A stretch of DNA of 64,000 nucleotides from Armatimonadetes bacterium 55-13 (lineage in GTDB: Bacteria; Armatimonadota; Fimbriimonadia; Fimbriimonadales; Fimbriimonadaceae): positions 211,614 to 275,613 of the forward strand of contig MKRX01000015.1 in the NCBI GenBank assembly GCA_001898035.1. The letters are read 5' to 3'. Of the stretch, positions 1-8,738 are shown piece by piece. Below the pieces are notes generated by a model. It worked only from the letters and a program-made list of their open reading frames with translations. It was not told the DNA's origin and ran no database searches. The translations under genes and the position numbers were made by a program. Position 1 is the stretch's first letter, and each line of letters opens with the position of its first letter.

Positions 1-71
1 GAACCGAAACATCCTTGCTTGACTTCCGTAGAAGAAGCGGTATGTCACCGCGCGAGGAAGCCGTTCAGACT

Positions 72-869
72 ATGAGTAACTCCCCTAAGCAAACGCTCGT
101 GGATATCCAGAGCAGCCACGACGAACGCAATATTGCCATCGATAAGGTGGGCGTTCGCAATGTGAAGTATCCGATGTACGTGCGGGAGCGCGACAACGGG
201 CCTCAACACACTCATGGCGTTTTCACGCTGACGGTGGATTTGCCACGTGAATACAAGGGCACCCACATGAGTCGGTTCTTGGAGGTACTAGGGGATCACA
301 ACCACGATCTGAGCGTGGAAACGATTCCACATGTCTTGGCCAAGCTTCGTGAGAAATTGCACGCCGATACGGCTCACTTGGAAGTCCGATTTACGCTCTT
401 CCGCGAAAAGGCGGCACCGGTAACCGGAAAGGTCGGAATGATGGGATATGAGTGTGGCTTTTCGGCAACCGGGGGAACGACCAACTGCTTCGAACTTTTG
501 TTGACAGTACCGGTCACGACGCTCTGCCCGTGCAGCAAAGAGATCAGTTCATTTGGCGCGCACAACCAACGAGGATACGTTTCCGTTCGGGTCAAACCCA
601 ATGGCGAAACGCTCTGGCTGGAAGATGTGATCGACATGATCGAGGCTTGTGGCTCGGCGCAGTTGTATCCGGTCTTGAAGCGACCAGACGAGAAGTTTGT
701 GACAGAGCAGGCTTACGAGAATCCTCGGTTTGTCGAGGACATGGTTCGTGAAGTGGCGCTGGCGTTCGACAAGGACGACCGGGTGAAGGCCTACGAAATC
801 GAGGTGGAAAACCACGAGTCGATTCACGATCACAACGCCTACGCCTTCCTGAAGCGAGAGAAAGAGTGA
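72..869 (+). CDS. folE2: GTP cyclohydrolase FolE2 (type IB)
   Basis: Converts GTP to 7,8-dihydroneopterin triphosphate, the first step of folate and pterin synthesis, in the cytoplasm. The protein from this ATG is 265 residues, normal for the FolE2 family. The family metal-site signature LCPCSKEIS is at about 151-159, with HNQRGYVSV after it and HTHG near 46-49. I chose the ATG at 72 because a GAGGA motif lies 10-15 bases upstream; in-frame TTG (15) and ATG (42) starts would add a non-conserved extension. FolE2 is the metal-flexible alternative to zinc-dependent FolE. The next gene overlaps its stop codon. Confidence 0.95.
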   Translation: MSNSPKQTLVDIQSSHDERNIAIDKVGVRNVKYPMYVRERDNGPQHTHGVFTLTVDLPREYKGTHMSRFLEVLGDHNHDLSVETIPHVLAKLREKLHADTAHLEVRFTLFREKAAPVTGKVGMMGYECGFSATGGTTNCFELLLTVPVTTLCPCSKEISSFGAHNQRGYVSVRVKPNGETLWLEDVIDMIEACGSAQLYPVLKRPDEKFVTEQAYENPRFVEDMVREVALAFDKDDRVKAYEIEVENHESIHDHNAYAFLKREKE

Positions 870-1372
870 AGATGCGGCGAGGCGGGTGGCTATCCATCTT
901 AGCAGCGGTTCCGTGCATTGCCCTCTGCGCGCAAACGACGGTCAATATCGAGAAGGTGTTTCGATACAGCGCTCCTAAGGGATATGGGCGTGATGATTCG
1001 CGAGCGGCAGGGGGACGAATTGGATTCTATGTCCTTTCCAAGGACGAGTACACGACCAACATTACCATTCGCTCCCTCAAGACCTCCGAAACATCTGCCG
1101 TGACTTTCGGCCGAGAAGCCCTTCCAAGCTTGAAGAAAGACCCGGAGATGAAAATTCTTGGGACCAAGACTTTTCAAGTTGGCGGTACGGAGGCGTTCGG
1201 GATCGCATCAGAGCGACAGGTGAGCAAAACCATGACGGTGGATCAATACCAAGTGATTGCCATCCGTAAGGGAATATTGGCCATCTTCACATTTTCGACG
1301 CTCAAGAAGAACTATGCCCGTGAATGGCCCATGTTTATGGCGTCTCTGAAGTCGGTCCGTTGGGCAAATTAA
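866..1372 (+). CDS. Secreted hypothetical protein
   Basis: Not recognised as a named family. The N-terminus has basic residues followed by a hydrophobic stretch (LSILAAVPCIALCA), so it is probably exported. The rest, about 145 residues, is a mixed alpha/beta sequence that loosely resembles the PsbP/DUF1795-like fold (a vague impression only). The GTG at 866 overlaps the folE2 stop and an ATG lies at 872; either could be the start. The overlap suggests translation coupled to folE2. Its stop codon shares bases with the stop of the convergent gene. Confidence 0.7.
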   Translation: MKMRRGGWLSILAAVPCIALCAQTTVNIEKVFRYSAPKGYGRDDSRAAGGRIGFYVLSKDEYTTNITIRSLKTSETSAVTFGREALPSLKKDPEMKILGTKTFQVGGTEAFGIASERQVSKTMTVDQYQVIAIRKGILAIFTFSTLKKNYAREWPMFMASLKSVRWAN

Positions 1373-1659
1373 GAAATAGCATCGACCCTTCGAGCTAGCT
1401 CGAAATCGTAGGGCGAGATTCCATTTACATCGTGGGTATTCACGGCAACTTTCACGCGGCAGTAGCCAATGTGTATGTCTGGATGGTGGTTAAGGACATC
1501 GGCGGCATTTCCCACGGAAACCGCAAAGTCGATGCCTTCTTTGTAGGTCTCAAAGGTATAGGTTCGGGTCAGCTTGTCGTTTTGAATTGTCCAACCAGGT
1601 AAATCGGACAAGGCTTTCTGGACTTGTTCTTCGTTGAGTTTCGTATAGGCCAGTTCCAT
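1369..1659 (-). CDS. Pterin-4a-carbinolamine dehydratase
   Basis: Dehydrates 4a-hydroxytetrahydrobiopterin-type carbinolamines during pterin recycling, usually with aromatic amino acid hydroxylases. At 96 residues it has the normal family length and the active-site signature NHHPDIH at 57-63, followed by THDVNG at 75-80. It converges on the folE2 pair and its stop codon interlocks with the upstream gene's stop through the shared palindrome TTAA at 1369-1372. No aromatic hydroxylase is visible in the window, so its physiological partner is unknown. Confidence 0.93.
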   Translation of the reverse strand: MELAYTKLNEEQVQKALSDLPGWTIQNDKLTRTYTFETYKEGIDFAVSVGNAADVLNHHPDIHIGYCRVKVAVNTHDVNGISPYDFELARRVDAIS

Positions 1660-1791
1660 TTAGCAATGTTACACCCGATTTGAGCCTAAGATTCGGTGAG
1701 GGAGTCGGACTCCCGGCCCAAGGGCTGAGGAGGGCACAGGTACAATTTTTGTCAACGCGCGGACCTTTACCTGGTCGCGAGGAACCTGACA

Positions 1792-3342
1792 ATGCCGTCC
1801 ACCCAGAGCATATCACCCGTAGACTTATCCACTGCATCTGAAGTTTTTTACAATCTGAGCGTCGAAGAACTCGTCGACCATGCCCTCCTCTCGGACAATG
1901 CCGTCCAAGCCTCGAATGGAGCCCTCGTCTGCCGATCTGGCAAGTACACCGGTCGAACGCCAAAGGACAAGTACACCGTTCGCGAGCCTGGATCCGAGGC
2001 GAACATTTGGTGGGGCAATAACAGTGCGATGGAGCCCGGGACATTTGCGCACCTTCGGGAGAAGGCACGCGACTATGCGGCAGGCAAGCGACTTTATGTG
2101 GTGGACACCTTTGGCGGCGCCGACCCAGAGCACCGGATTGCAGTTCGGTTTATCGTCGAGCGACCGTATCACGCTCTCTTCATTAAGCAGCTCTTGATTC
2201 GTCCAACGGCCGAAGAGTTGGCCAACTTTCAACCTGAGTGGACGGTGGCGAATATGTGCCGACTGTACGCGGAGCCTGAGGTCGATCAGACTCGGAGCGA
2301 AGCGGTAATCGCCCTGAACTTCGCTGAGAAGCAGGTTCTGATTATGGGAACCGAATATGCCGGTGAGATGAAGAAGTCGGTATTCACCATCATGAATTAC
2401 CTCCTCCCGCTCAAGGGGGTTATGAGCATGCATTGCTCGGCAAACATTGGGCAGGCGGGCGACACGGCCCTGTTCTTTGGCCTGAGCGGAACGGGCAAGA
2501 CGACTCTCTCGGCCGATCCCGATCGATTCTTAATTGGCGACGACGAGCATGGCTGGACGGACCATGGCGTTTTCAACGTGGAAGGCGGCTGCTATGCAAA
2601 GTGCATCAAGCTGAGCAAGGAAGGCGAACCACAGATTTGGGACGCTATCCGGTTTGGATCAGTGCTTGAGAATGTGGTTCTCAAGGATGGCAACGTTCCC
2701 GACTACGATGACGCAACCTTGACGGAGAATACTCGCGCGGCTTATCCCATTGAATACATTGAAGGCGCACGCATTCCCAGCATCGGCGGACATCCCAAGA
2801 ACATCTTCTTTCTCACCTGCGACGCCACAGGAACATTGCCTCCGATTTCTAAGCTAACGCCAGAGCAGGCAATGCTTCACTTCTTGAACGGCTATACGGC
2901 CAAGGTGGCGGGAACGGAAGCGGGAGTCACAGAACCTACACTCACGTTTTCCACCTGTTTCGGGGCGCCGTTCCTTCCGCTACGTCCGCACGCCTACGCT
3001 ACTCTGCTTGGCGAGAAGATCAAGAAGCATGGTTCCCAGGTCTGGTTAATCAATACGGGGTGGACCGGTGGCCCCTATGGCATCGGCTCCCGGATGAAGT
3101 TGGCCTACACCCGAGCAATGATTCAAGCGGCTTTGGAAGGGAAACTTAGTAGCGTAGAGTTCGAATCAGATCCAATCTTTGGATTGGCAATCCCGACCTC
3201 TTGCCCCGGCGCTCCCGCCGAGATTTTGAATCCTCGCAACACCTGGGCTAACCCGGTGGAGTACGACGAGGCAGCAAAGAACTTGAATGCGCGATTCGTA
3301 GAGAATAGCGCCAATATCGAACAGGCGATCGGCGAAGCTTAG
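1792..3342 (+). CDS. pckA: Phosphoenolpyruvate carboxykinase (ATP)
   Basis: Converts oxaloacetate and ATP to PEP, CO2 and ADP; gluconeogenic entry from the TCA cycle. The 516-residue protein shows the P-loop GLSGTGKTTLS at about 230-240, the metal/nucleotide motif IGDDEHGW, the substrate segment NVEGGCYAK, and the N-terminal YTGRTPKDKY phosphate-binding loop. The ATG at 1792 has GAGGA about 10 bases upstream. The gene is monocistronic, with a strong intrinsic terminator directly after it. Malate dehydrogenase, which supplies oxaloacetate, is encoded about 600 bases downstream. Confidence 0.97.
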   Translation: MPSTQSISPVDLSTASEVFYNLSVEELVDHALLSDNAVQASNGALVCRSGKYTGRTPKDKYTVREPGSEANIWWGNNSAMEPGTFAHLREKARDYAAGKRLYVVDTFGGADPEHRIAVRFIVERPYHALFIKQLLIRPTAEELANFQPEWTVANMCRLYAEPEVDQTRSEAVIALNFAEKQVLIMGTEYAGEMKKSVFTIMNYLLPLKGVMSMHCSANIGQAGDTALFFGLSGTGKTTLSADPDRFLIGDDEHGWTDHGVFNVEGGCYAKCIKLSKEGEPQIWDAIRFGSVLENVVLKDGNVPDYDDATLTENTRAAYPIEYIEGARIPSIGGHPKNIFFLTCDATGTLPPISKLTPEQAMLHFLNGYTAKVAGTEAGVTEPTLTFSTCFGAPFLPLRPHAYATLLGEKIKKHGSQVWLINTGWTGGPYGIGSRMKLAYTRAMIQAALEGKLSSVEFESDPIFGLAIPTSCPGAPAEILNPRNTWANPVEYDEAAKNLNARFVENSANIEQAIGEA

Positions 3343-3356
3343 TTCATCGCTTACGA

Positions 3357-3388
3357 GCGTCCGTCCCAAGCGGGCGGACGCTTTTTTA
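3357..3388 (+). terminator. Rho-independent terminator after pckA
   Basis: A GCGTCCG/CGGACGC stem (3357-3363 with 3375-3381) extends inward by three G-C pairs around a single bulged T. It is followed at once by six T residues. It lies 15 bases after the pckA stop. Confidence 0.9.
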
Positions 3389-3500
3389 TTTCTATCCAGG
3401 CCGCCTCAAGTAAGGATTTCGACCAGGATTTATCGTTGCACATTCTTTGTTCGTATGCGAATTTTTGAGGGGTGTTTAAAGTCTAGGTAATTGAGAGAAC

Positions 3501-3869
3501 ATGATGAAACCCATTCACTCCAAATCCGTTACCTGGATCTTGGCGACCTTTATCTTTCTCATCCTGGCCTGGACCTTTCTGTTCACGCGTATGGGATCGC
3601 TCCTGCTCAGCGTTCTTTTGATCATTGCCGTTTGCTATCCACGGTGGAGAAGGTGGGCTATGCTGGCGCCCTTGGCTCTCCTGTGGGGCATGGCCAGCTT
3701 TGGCCCCTGGGACATATCGTTTGAGAACCGACCCGGGCCACCTCACTTTGCGCGATACGCGATGGGGCTGCCCGGTCCTGAGGCAATCGAACCCTCCAAA
3801 CGCGGTGAGGTGGTGTTTGGTGGATGCATGAGTACAGGTTTTGAGCCAAAGTACGTTTGGGTTTGGTAG
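3501..3869 (+). CDS. Small membrane protein, unknown
   Basis: A 122-residue protein with two or three hydrophobic segments near 11-28, 30-46 and 53-68, then a polar tail of about 50 residues that ends in aromatic residues (YVWVW). I do not recognise a family. It stands alone between pckA and the malate dehydrogenase gene, with tandem ATG codons at 3501 and 3504 and a weak GAGAGA upstream. The hydrophobic pattern supports a real integral membrane protein, but no homologue is known to me. Confidence 0.55.
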   Translation: MMKPIHSKSVTWILATFIFLILAWTFLFTRMGSLLLSVLLIIAVCYPRWRRWAMLAPLALLWGMASFGPWDISFENRPGPPHFARYAMGLPGPEAIEPSKRGEVVFGGCMSTGFEPKYVWVW

Positions 3870-3959
3870 AGGTCAGGGCCTAAGGCGTTCGGCGGAGAGC
3901 TTCCCTCCCCTGCCATAATCGGAAGACACCCTCGAATTCAACTCAAGGAAAAAACACGC

Positions 3960-4883
3960 ATGAAAGTAGCCATCATTGGAGGAGGAGGACGCGTCGGCTC
4001 TGATGCCGCATTCGCCCTACAGTTTGGCGGGATCGTTCGCGAGATCGCCCTTGTCGACATGAACGGGGACATGGCCGCCGGTGAGGCGCTTGACCTGCGT
4101 CATGGCGCAGCCCTGACCAGCAACCAGAAGTTCACGAGCTCAAACGAGTACGACATCGTCAACGGAAGCGACTGTGTTGTCATTACGGCCGGCCTTCGCC
4201 GCAAGCCGGATGAGAGCCGACTTGAGCTTATCAACCGCAACGTTGGCCTGTTCAAACAGATTCTTGAGTCCCTGAAGGGCGTCAAGTTGGCCGATGGCGC
4301 GACGATCTTGGTCGTTTCGAATCCAGTCGATATCTTGACCCATCTGGCGGGACAGAGCGGCATCGTTCCTCCCTCACAGGTTCTTGGCCTGGGTACGGTT
4401 CTCGACACTTGTCGATTCCGGTCCCTTCTCGCCGATCACTTCAATGTGAACGCGCTGGACGTGAAGGCGCTGATTTTGGGCGAGCACGGCGATTCCATGG
4501 TACCGATCTTCTCATCGGCCACGGTTGGTGGCGTTCCGCTGACCTCGATCCCGAACTATGAAGCCGAGATCGCGGGCGTTTTCGAATTCACCCGAAAATC
4601 GGGCGCTGAAGTCATCCGCTTGAAGGGTGGCGCGGGTCGCGCGGTTGGCGTTTCGATCAAGGAAGTGGTGGAGGCGATCGCTTTGAACAGCGAAGCAGTG
4701 CTGCCGGTTTCTTCTTTGCAGAGCGGCAAGCTTGGCATCAGCGGTATTTCGCTCTCCCTTCCGACGAAGGTTGGCCGACGTGGCGTCGTCGAAGTTCTGG
4801 AGCCCGCGGTGAGCGAGTCCGAGCGAGAGGGACTGCACAAGTCCGCCCAGAGTCTGAAGGACGTTCTGGCGCAAATCTCGTAA
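3960..4883 (+). CDS. mdh: Malate dehydrogenase, NAD-dependent (LDH/MDH family)
   Basis: Interconverts malate and oxaloacetate. The 307-residue protein has a Rossmann loop (IGGGGRVGS, 6-14), an acidic Asp33 at the end of beta-2 (NAD preference), the Asp149/Arg152 pair in LDTCRFR and the catalytic His176 in GEHGDS. The residue that separates malate from lactate dehydrogenases is Arg81 (AGLRRKP), the malate form; lactate enzymes have Gln here. The flanking ESRLEL is more lactate-like, so the call rests mainly on Arg81. A terminator follows directly. Confidence 0.9.
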   Translation: MKVAIIGGGGRVGSDAAFALQFGGIVREIALVDMNGDMAAGEALDLRHGAALTSNQKFTSSNEYDIVNGSDCVVITAGLRRKPDESRLELINRNVGLFKQILESLKGVKLADGATILVVSNPVDILTHLAGQSGIVPPSQVLGLGTVLDTCRFRSLLADHFNVNALDVKALILGEHGDSMVPIFSSATVGGVPLTSIPNYEAEIAGVFEFTRKSGAEVIRLKGGAGRAVGVSIKEVVEAIALNSEAVLPVSSLQSGKLGISGISLSLPTKVGRRGVVEVLEPAVSESEREGLHKSAQSLKDVLAQIS

Positions 4884-4895
4884 CTCTCACGTTCT

Positions 4896-4928
4896 CGCCG
4901 GATCATTCGTGGTCCGGCGATTTTTTTT
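4896..4928 (+). terminator. Rho-independent terminator after mdh
   Basis: The inverted repeat CGCCGGA/TCCGGCG (4896-4902 with 4913-4919) has a 10-base loop and is followed by A and eight T residues. It lies 13 bases after the mdh stop. Confidence 0.9.
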
Positions 4929-4989
4929 GCTCTCTACAAGCCCTTCATTCCCCGTTAGGGCTCACTCGAAATAGAGATAGAATTGAGCC

Positions 4990-5421
4990 ATGATCGGGAC
5001 TCTTGCGATCTGCCTCGTCCTCACTCAGAAAGGCACACCGCCCCACTATCCTGAAGGTTACTATCGCGTGGAGGCGATCAGCCCTACCGGCAAGTCGATC
5101 GACGCTAATCTTCCCGCAGGTTTGCAAAGGTGGATGCAACTCAAGGCCGATCACACTTGGTGGATTCGCGATGCGATGAGCGGATTCGAAGGCAAATGGT
5201 CTGTGAACGGCAAAGTACTGAGGCTCCTCATCACGACCGGTCCAACCGGTCCATTGGTCAAACGAGAGGCAATTTTGGCGACTCAGGTCAAGCGTGGCGT
5301 TTTTGAGTTTCAGTCTCCTTTTGGGAATAAAAAGGGCAAAACGCGTATGACTTATGACCCTCATTTTCTTACTCGCTCCAAGTCGGCAGGGCAGAAAGGC
5401 CCGAATTCGACAAAAAGTTAA
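4990..5421 (+). CDS. Exported hypothetical protein
   Basis: A 143-residue protein with a very short hydrophobic N-terminus (MIGTLAICLVLT), which may be a minimal signal peptide. The body contains YRVEAISPTGKS, an Asp/His/Trp stretch and GKWSVNGKVLRL. This resembles the small beta-barrel layout (G-x-YRVE ... GTW ... GDRV) of the lipoprotein encoded just downstream, so the two may be distant paralogues. No function can be assigned. Confidence 0.6.
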   Translation: MIGTLAICLVLTQKGTPPHYPEGYYRVEAISPTGKSIDANLPAGLQRWMQLKADHTWWIRDAMSGFEGKWSVNGKVLRLLITTGPTGPLVKREAILATQVKRGVFEFQSPFGNKKGKTRMTYDPHFLTRSKSAGQKGPNSTKS

Positions 5422-5447
5422 TTGCAATTCTCTCAAGATAACGATCG

Positions 5448-5786
5448 ATGTTTCGTTTGTTCATTTTGGGAGGAGCGGCTTTCTTATTGGCGGGTTGCCA
5501 GTCGGCGCCATCAGTTGCGGGTTCATACCGCGTGGAAGTCGGCAATGGAACCGAAGTAGTCGAGGTTGGCAAACTTGCCTTGAAGGATGACGGTTCCTTT
5601 CAAATGAACTCGGGGCAAACCAACATGTCAGGAACGTGGCGTCAATCCGGAGACCGTGTCACTTTCGAAGCAGGAGGTTCAGCGGCGCAGATGTTATCCA
5701 CCAAGGAGTTCAAGGCCGTAGGCAATCAACTCAAGCCAATTGTGGAGGGAAAGGAACTGACTCACTGGCGATTCACTCGGGAGTAG
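5448..5786 (+). CDS. Small lipoprotein, lipocalin-like
   Basis: A 112-residue predicted lipoprotein: the signal peptide ends in the lipobox LLAGC at 13-17, and the mature part begins QSAPSVAGSYRVEV. The alternating polar/hydrophobic pattern (LALKDDGSFQM, GTWRQSGDRVTFEA) is typical of small beta-barrel or lipocalin-like domains that are widespread in lipoproteins of unknown role. It follows the 4990-5421 gene by 26 bases on the same strand and probably shares its transcript. Confidence 0.7.
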   Translation: MFRLFILGGAAFLLAGCQSAPSVAGSYRVEVGNGTEVVEVGKLALKDDGSFQMNSGQTNMSGTWRQSGDRVTFEAGGSAAQMLSTKEFKAVGNQLKPIVEGKELTHWRFTRE

Positions 5787-5958
5787 ATCAGTTTTCTGCC
5801 GCAAAAAGCTCCATTTCAGCTATGGAGGGCATCCTTGATTGGCCGACAATTATGCAGGGTGAATTGGGTCTTTTGACAGAATTCACAAAACCTTGGAACC
5901 CTAAATCCGTTTGTTCCTGTAGTGGTTAACGAAAGAACCCGATGAAGGGAGTAGAAAA

Positions 5959-6177
5959 ATGAGGATCTTCGACTTTGAAGCACAGCGTGATTTGAGCGAC
6001 GTATCGATTTCGCTCAGCCGTGAGGAGGCAGTAGACCTACTCGCGACGCTGGAGCGACTTATCAAGCAGCCGAACCTCAGCAAAGTGTATCTGAGTCAAA
6101 TTCAAGGCAATGTTATCGAGCGAGAACTCGCCATTGCCCTGGATCGCGAGACTCCGGCATTAGCCCAAATCGCTTGA
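5959..6177 (+). CDS. Small acidic protein, unknown
   Basis: A 72-residue acidic protein containing SISLSREEAVDLLATLERLI, a predicted amphipathic helix, then a short beta-rich tail with ERELAIALDRE. It has a good ribosome binding site (GAAGGGAG, about 10 bases before the ATG) and a terminator right after the stop, so it looks like a real monocistronic gene. No family recognised. Confidence 0.65.
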   Translation: MRIFDFEAQRDLSDVSISLSREEAVDLLATLERLIKQPNLSKVYLSQIQGNVIERELAIALDRETPALAQIA

Positions 6178-6191
6178 GGTATCAAATTAGC

Positions 6192-6223
6192 AAGGCCGCA
6201 CGACAATAGTCGGCGGCCTTTTT
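6192..6223. terminator. Bidirectional terminator
   Basis: The stem AAGGCCGC/GCGGCCTT (6192-6199 with 6213-6220) is flanked by A and T residues. It sits between the convergent genes ending at 6177 and 6223 and can serve both. Confidence 0.8.
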
Positions 6224-8655
6224 CAATGCTTCTTTAAAGTAAAAAACACGGTCGTTCCGTTTTCTGGGCTCGATTCTGCCCAAACCGATCCACCATGTCT
6301 ATCAACGATTCTTCGGACGGTGGCTAATCCAATACCCGAGCCTTCAAATTCACCTGGAGAATGCAACCTTTGGAATGGCTTAAATAGTTGATCCTGATAC
6401 TTCATATCAAAGCCTTCCCCATTATCTTGCACGAAAAAGACTTCTTCCCTTTGGCCGACTTGAATCGCGGGGGACTTGCGATTGGACGTAAATTTCCATG
6501 AGTTTCCAATTAGATTGTCTAGTACCACCGAAATGAGTCGGGAGTCTCCCACCGCAGTGAGGTTAGGTTCTATAAACACTGCGACATTTCGACCCGGGTT
6601 TGTCACTTCTAAAGAGTTCACGACTTCTTGAGCGATCACTGTGATGTCGATGGGTTCGAGATGGAGTTCCAGCGAGAGCAGACGAGATAAACGGAGAAGA
6701 TCGTCGATGAGATGTGCCATCCGCTTCGAGGCGGAACGAATCTTGGCAATGCTCGCAATGCCGTCCGGCTGCAAGTGATCCTTGTGATCTAATTCTAGGA
6801 TTCGCGCGAAACCATCGATAGCACGCAATGGTTGGCGTAGATCGTGGGATACGGAGTAGGCGAACGACTCCAATTCTTGATTCGCTATTTGTAGTTCGCG
6901 AGTCCGTTCGCTTACCAAGGATTCCAGGCTTTGATTTAGCTCCTTCAGTCCCTCTTCAGCTTCATATATTGCCGTAATGTCGCTGAAAGAAACGACGAGT
7001 TTCTTATCTGAGGAAAAGACATCGTCCATTGGGAGGGCGTTGATCGATACGTAGGATACGTCGCCATTCCCATGTTTTAGTCCGCACACAAGTCCCGACT
7101 GTGTGCCCCCCGGGCAGACTTCCTCAGTCGTTAACCTCTTGTATGAGCGGGGAGGGGACTCATTTGGATCGAAAATGATGACGGGGAGCGAACCGACATC
7201 AAGTCCCAAAATCTCTTCTTCCGATAGCCGCAAGATCCGTTGAGATGCGTCATTGCACTTTTCGATCTTTCCCGTTTGATCCTTAACCAGGATCCCTTCG
7301 GCGAGGACGCCGAAAAGCGTTCGATAGAACTGCTCTCGGAAACGACTGGCTTCTGCATTCCTTTGCCTTTCGAGCGCGGCGGCGGCATGTGCGCCGAATA
7401 ATTGGAGGATACGAACTGGATCTGCCTGCTCGTCAATAACAGCCGTGTGAAGAACGACGAGGATGCCAATGATCTGGCCCTCGGAGTCTCGCAAGGGCAT
7501 TCCAAGATAGGCTTCGATTCCCAATTCAACCAGTAGTCGATTATTCGGGCACTTCTCCTGTGCATTCGAAGGATGAAAGCAAACGTCGCCTTCCCAGACT
7601 TTTTCGCACAGCGTTCCTGAGAGTGCGTACTCGAGATTCGGCGCCGGGCTTCCGTCAATGGCGATGGCAACCGTTGAAACCGTTAGATCACCCGACTCTT
7701 GAAGTTGCCCCACAAACGCATATCGCACGCCCAAACTGGCACTCAGGGCCACTACCAGCCTTTGAAGATAGTCCTCGTGGGCAGATGCCGTGTTCTCGAC
7801 CACCTGCTCAATCACTCCCGAGAGGCGCTTGAAGCCGGTGATATCTTGGACAATGCCAAAACTTCCCGAGACATTCCCATCCGCGTCTTTGACGGGCATG
7901 GAGACGTCGAACAGCCAGCGAACTTGTCCGTCCGGTCTTTGATACTTGAGTTCCGACGACCAGACCGATGCCTGACCGCTTTGATATCGCTGAATTGCCT
8001 CTTTAAGAGATAGTCCCGCCAACTCGCCATGAAATCTGCGCCCGAGAGATTTGATTTGGCGCCATTGCTGGGTATGCGAGCCTTCATACGGAGCGCCGAG
8101 AATTTCTTCCATTTGGTCGAGATTCGTGTTGAAGTACTCGTCACTTTGAAAGTCGAGTTCGTAGACGGCCATCCCAACGGCGGAAATGGCCCGCTGGTAC
8201 TTGTCGTGAACTTCGATAAGTTCGATCTGGCCCTCGATGCGGGCAGAAATATCGATCAAGATGCCTTCGACGGTGAATAGCTTCTCCCCGGACCGATGGC
8301 GGGCGGCGCCAACTATTTCTAACCAATTGGGGTGCGTCTTTGGCTCATTTGTACGACATTCCAGCCGAAAGTCACTCGCGCTTAGACGTGCATTTTGAAT
8401 GGCTCTCGAGACGGCGGCGCGGTCTTGGGGGGCGAGAGCGTCGCAGAACTGGGCGAGGCTGAACGATTCCTTCGAGAAATCGACGCCCAGTATGCCGGAC
8501 ATGTTGGCAGTCACCGTAAAGCGATCTGAGTCGGGGCGCCAGCACCACTGGCCAATCCCTCCTCTTTGCAGCAATTCTCCCAGCCACTCTTCTTTGGAGA
8601 GCAAAGGATCGACGCTCGGTTTACTTCCTCCCGTTACTGCCTTATTCACTCCCAA
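6223..8655 (-). CDS. Multi-sensor PAS/GAF histidine kinase
   Basis: An 810-residue sensor kinase with no obvious membrane segment, so probably cytoplasmic. Order of domains: a PAS-like region (about 25-150), a second PAS/PAC (about 155-285, ending FGIVQDITGF), a GAF domain (about 300-430), another PAS (about 445-560), a coiled coil (ELNQSLESLVSERTRELQ), then HisKA and HATPase. The H-box is SVSHDLRQPLRAIDGF, the N-box LDNLIGNSWKFT, and the G boxes are DNGEGFD and GSGIGLAT. This transmitter type is like that of bacteriophytochromes, but no chromophore Cys/PHY region was seen. No response regulator is adjacent. Confidence 0.93.
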   Translation of the reverse strand: MGVNKAVTGGSKPSVDPLLSKEEWLGELLQRGGIGQWCWRPDSDRFTVTANMSGILGVDFSKESFSLAQFCDALAPQDRAAVSRAIQNARLSASDFRLECRTNEPKTHPNWLEIVGAARHRSGEKLFTVEGILIDISARIEGQIELIEVHDKYQRAISAVGMAVYELDFQSDEYFNTNLDQMEEILGAPYEGSHTQQWRQIKSLGRRFHGELAGLSLKEAIQRYQSGQASVWSSELKYQRPDGQVRWLFDVSMPVKDADGNVSGSFGIVQDITGFKRLSGVIEQVVENTASAHEDYLQRLVVALSASLGVRYAFVGQLQESGDLTVSTVAIAIDGSPAPNLEYALSGTLCEKVWEGDVCFHPSNAQEKCPNNRLLVELGIEAYLGMPLRDSEGQIIGILVVLHTAVIDEQADPVRILQLFGAHAAAALERQRNAEASRFREQFYRTLFGVLAEGILVKDQTGKIEKCNDASQRILRLSEEEILGLDVGSLPVIIFDPNESPPRSYKRLTTEEVCPGGTQSGLVCGLKHGNGDVSYVSINALPMDDVFSSDKKLVVSFSDITAIYEAEEGLKELNQSLESLVSERTRELQIANQELESFAYSVSHDLRQPLRAIDGFARILELDHKDHLQPDGIASIAKIRSASKRMAHLIDDLLRLSRLLSLELHLEPIDITVIAQEVVNSLEVTNPGRNVAVFIEPNLTAVGDSRLISVVLDNLIGNSWKFTSNRKSPAIQVGQREEVFFVQDNGEGFDMKYQDQLFKPFQRLHSPGEFEGSGIGLATVRRIVDRHGGSVWAESSPENGTTVFFTLKKH

Positions 8656-8738
8656 GAAGCGACCTGCCCTTTTCCATGCGACTGAAATTCATTCTATGCC
8701 CATCGTACGACGGATTTTCGCTTTTGGAAAGGCGTGTA

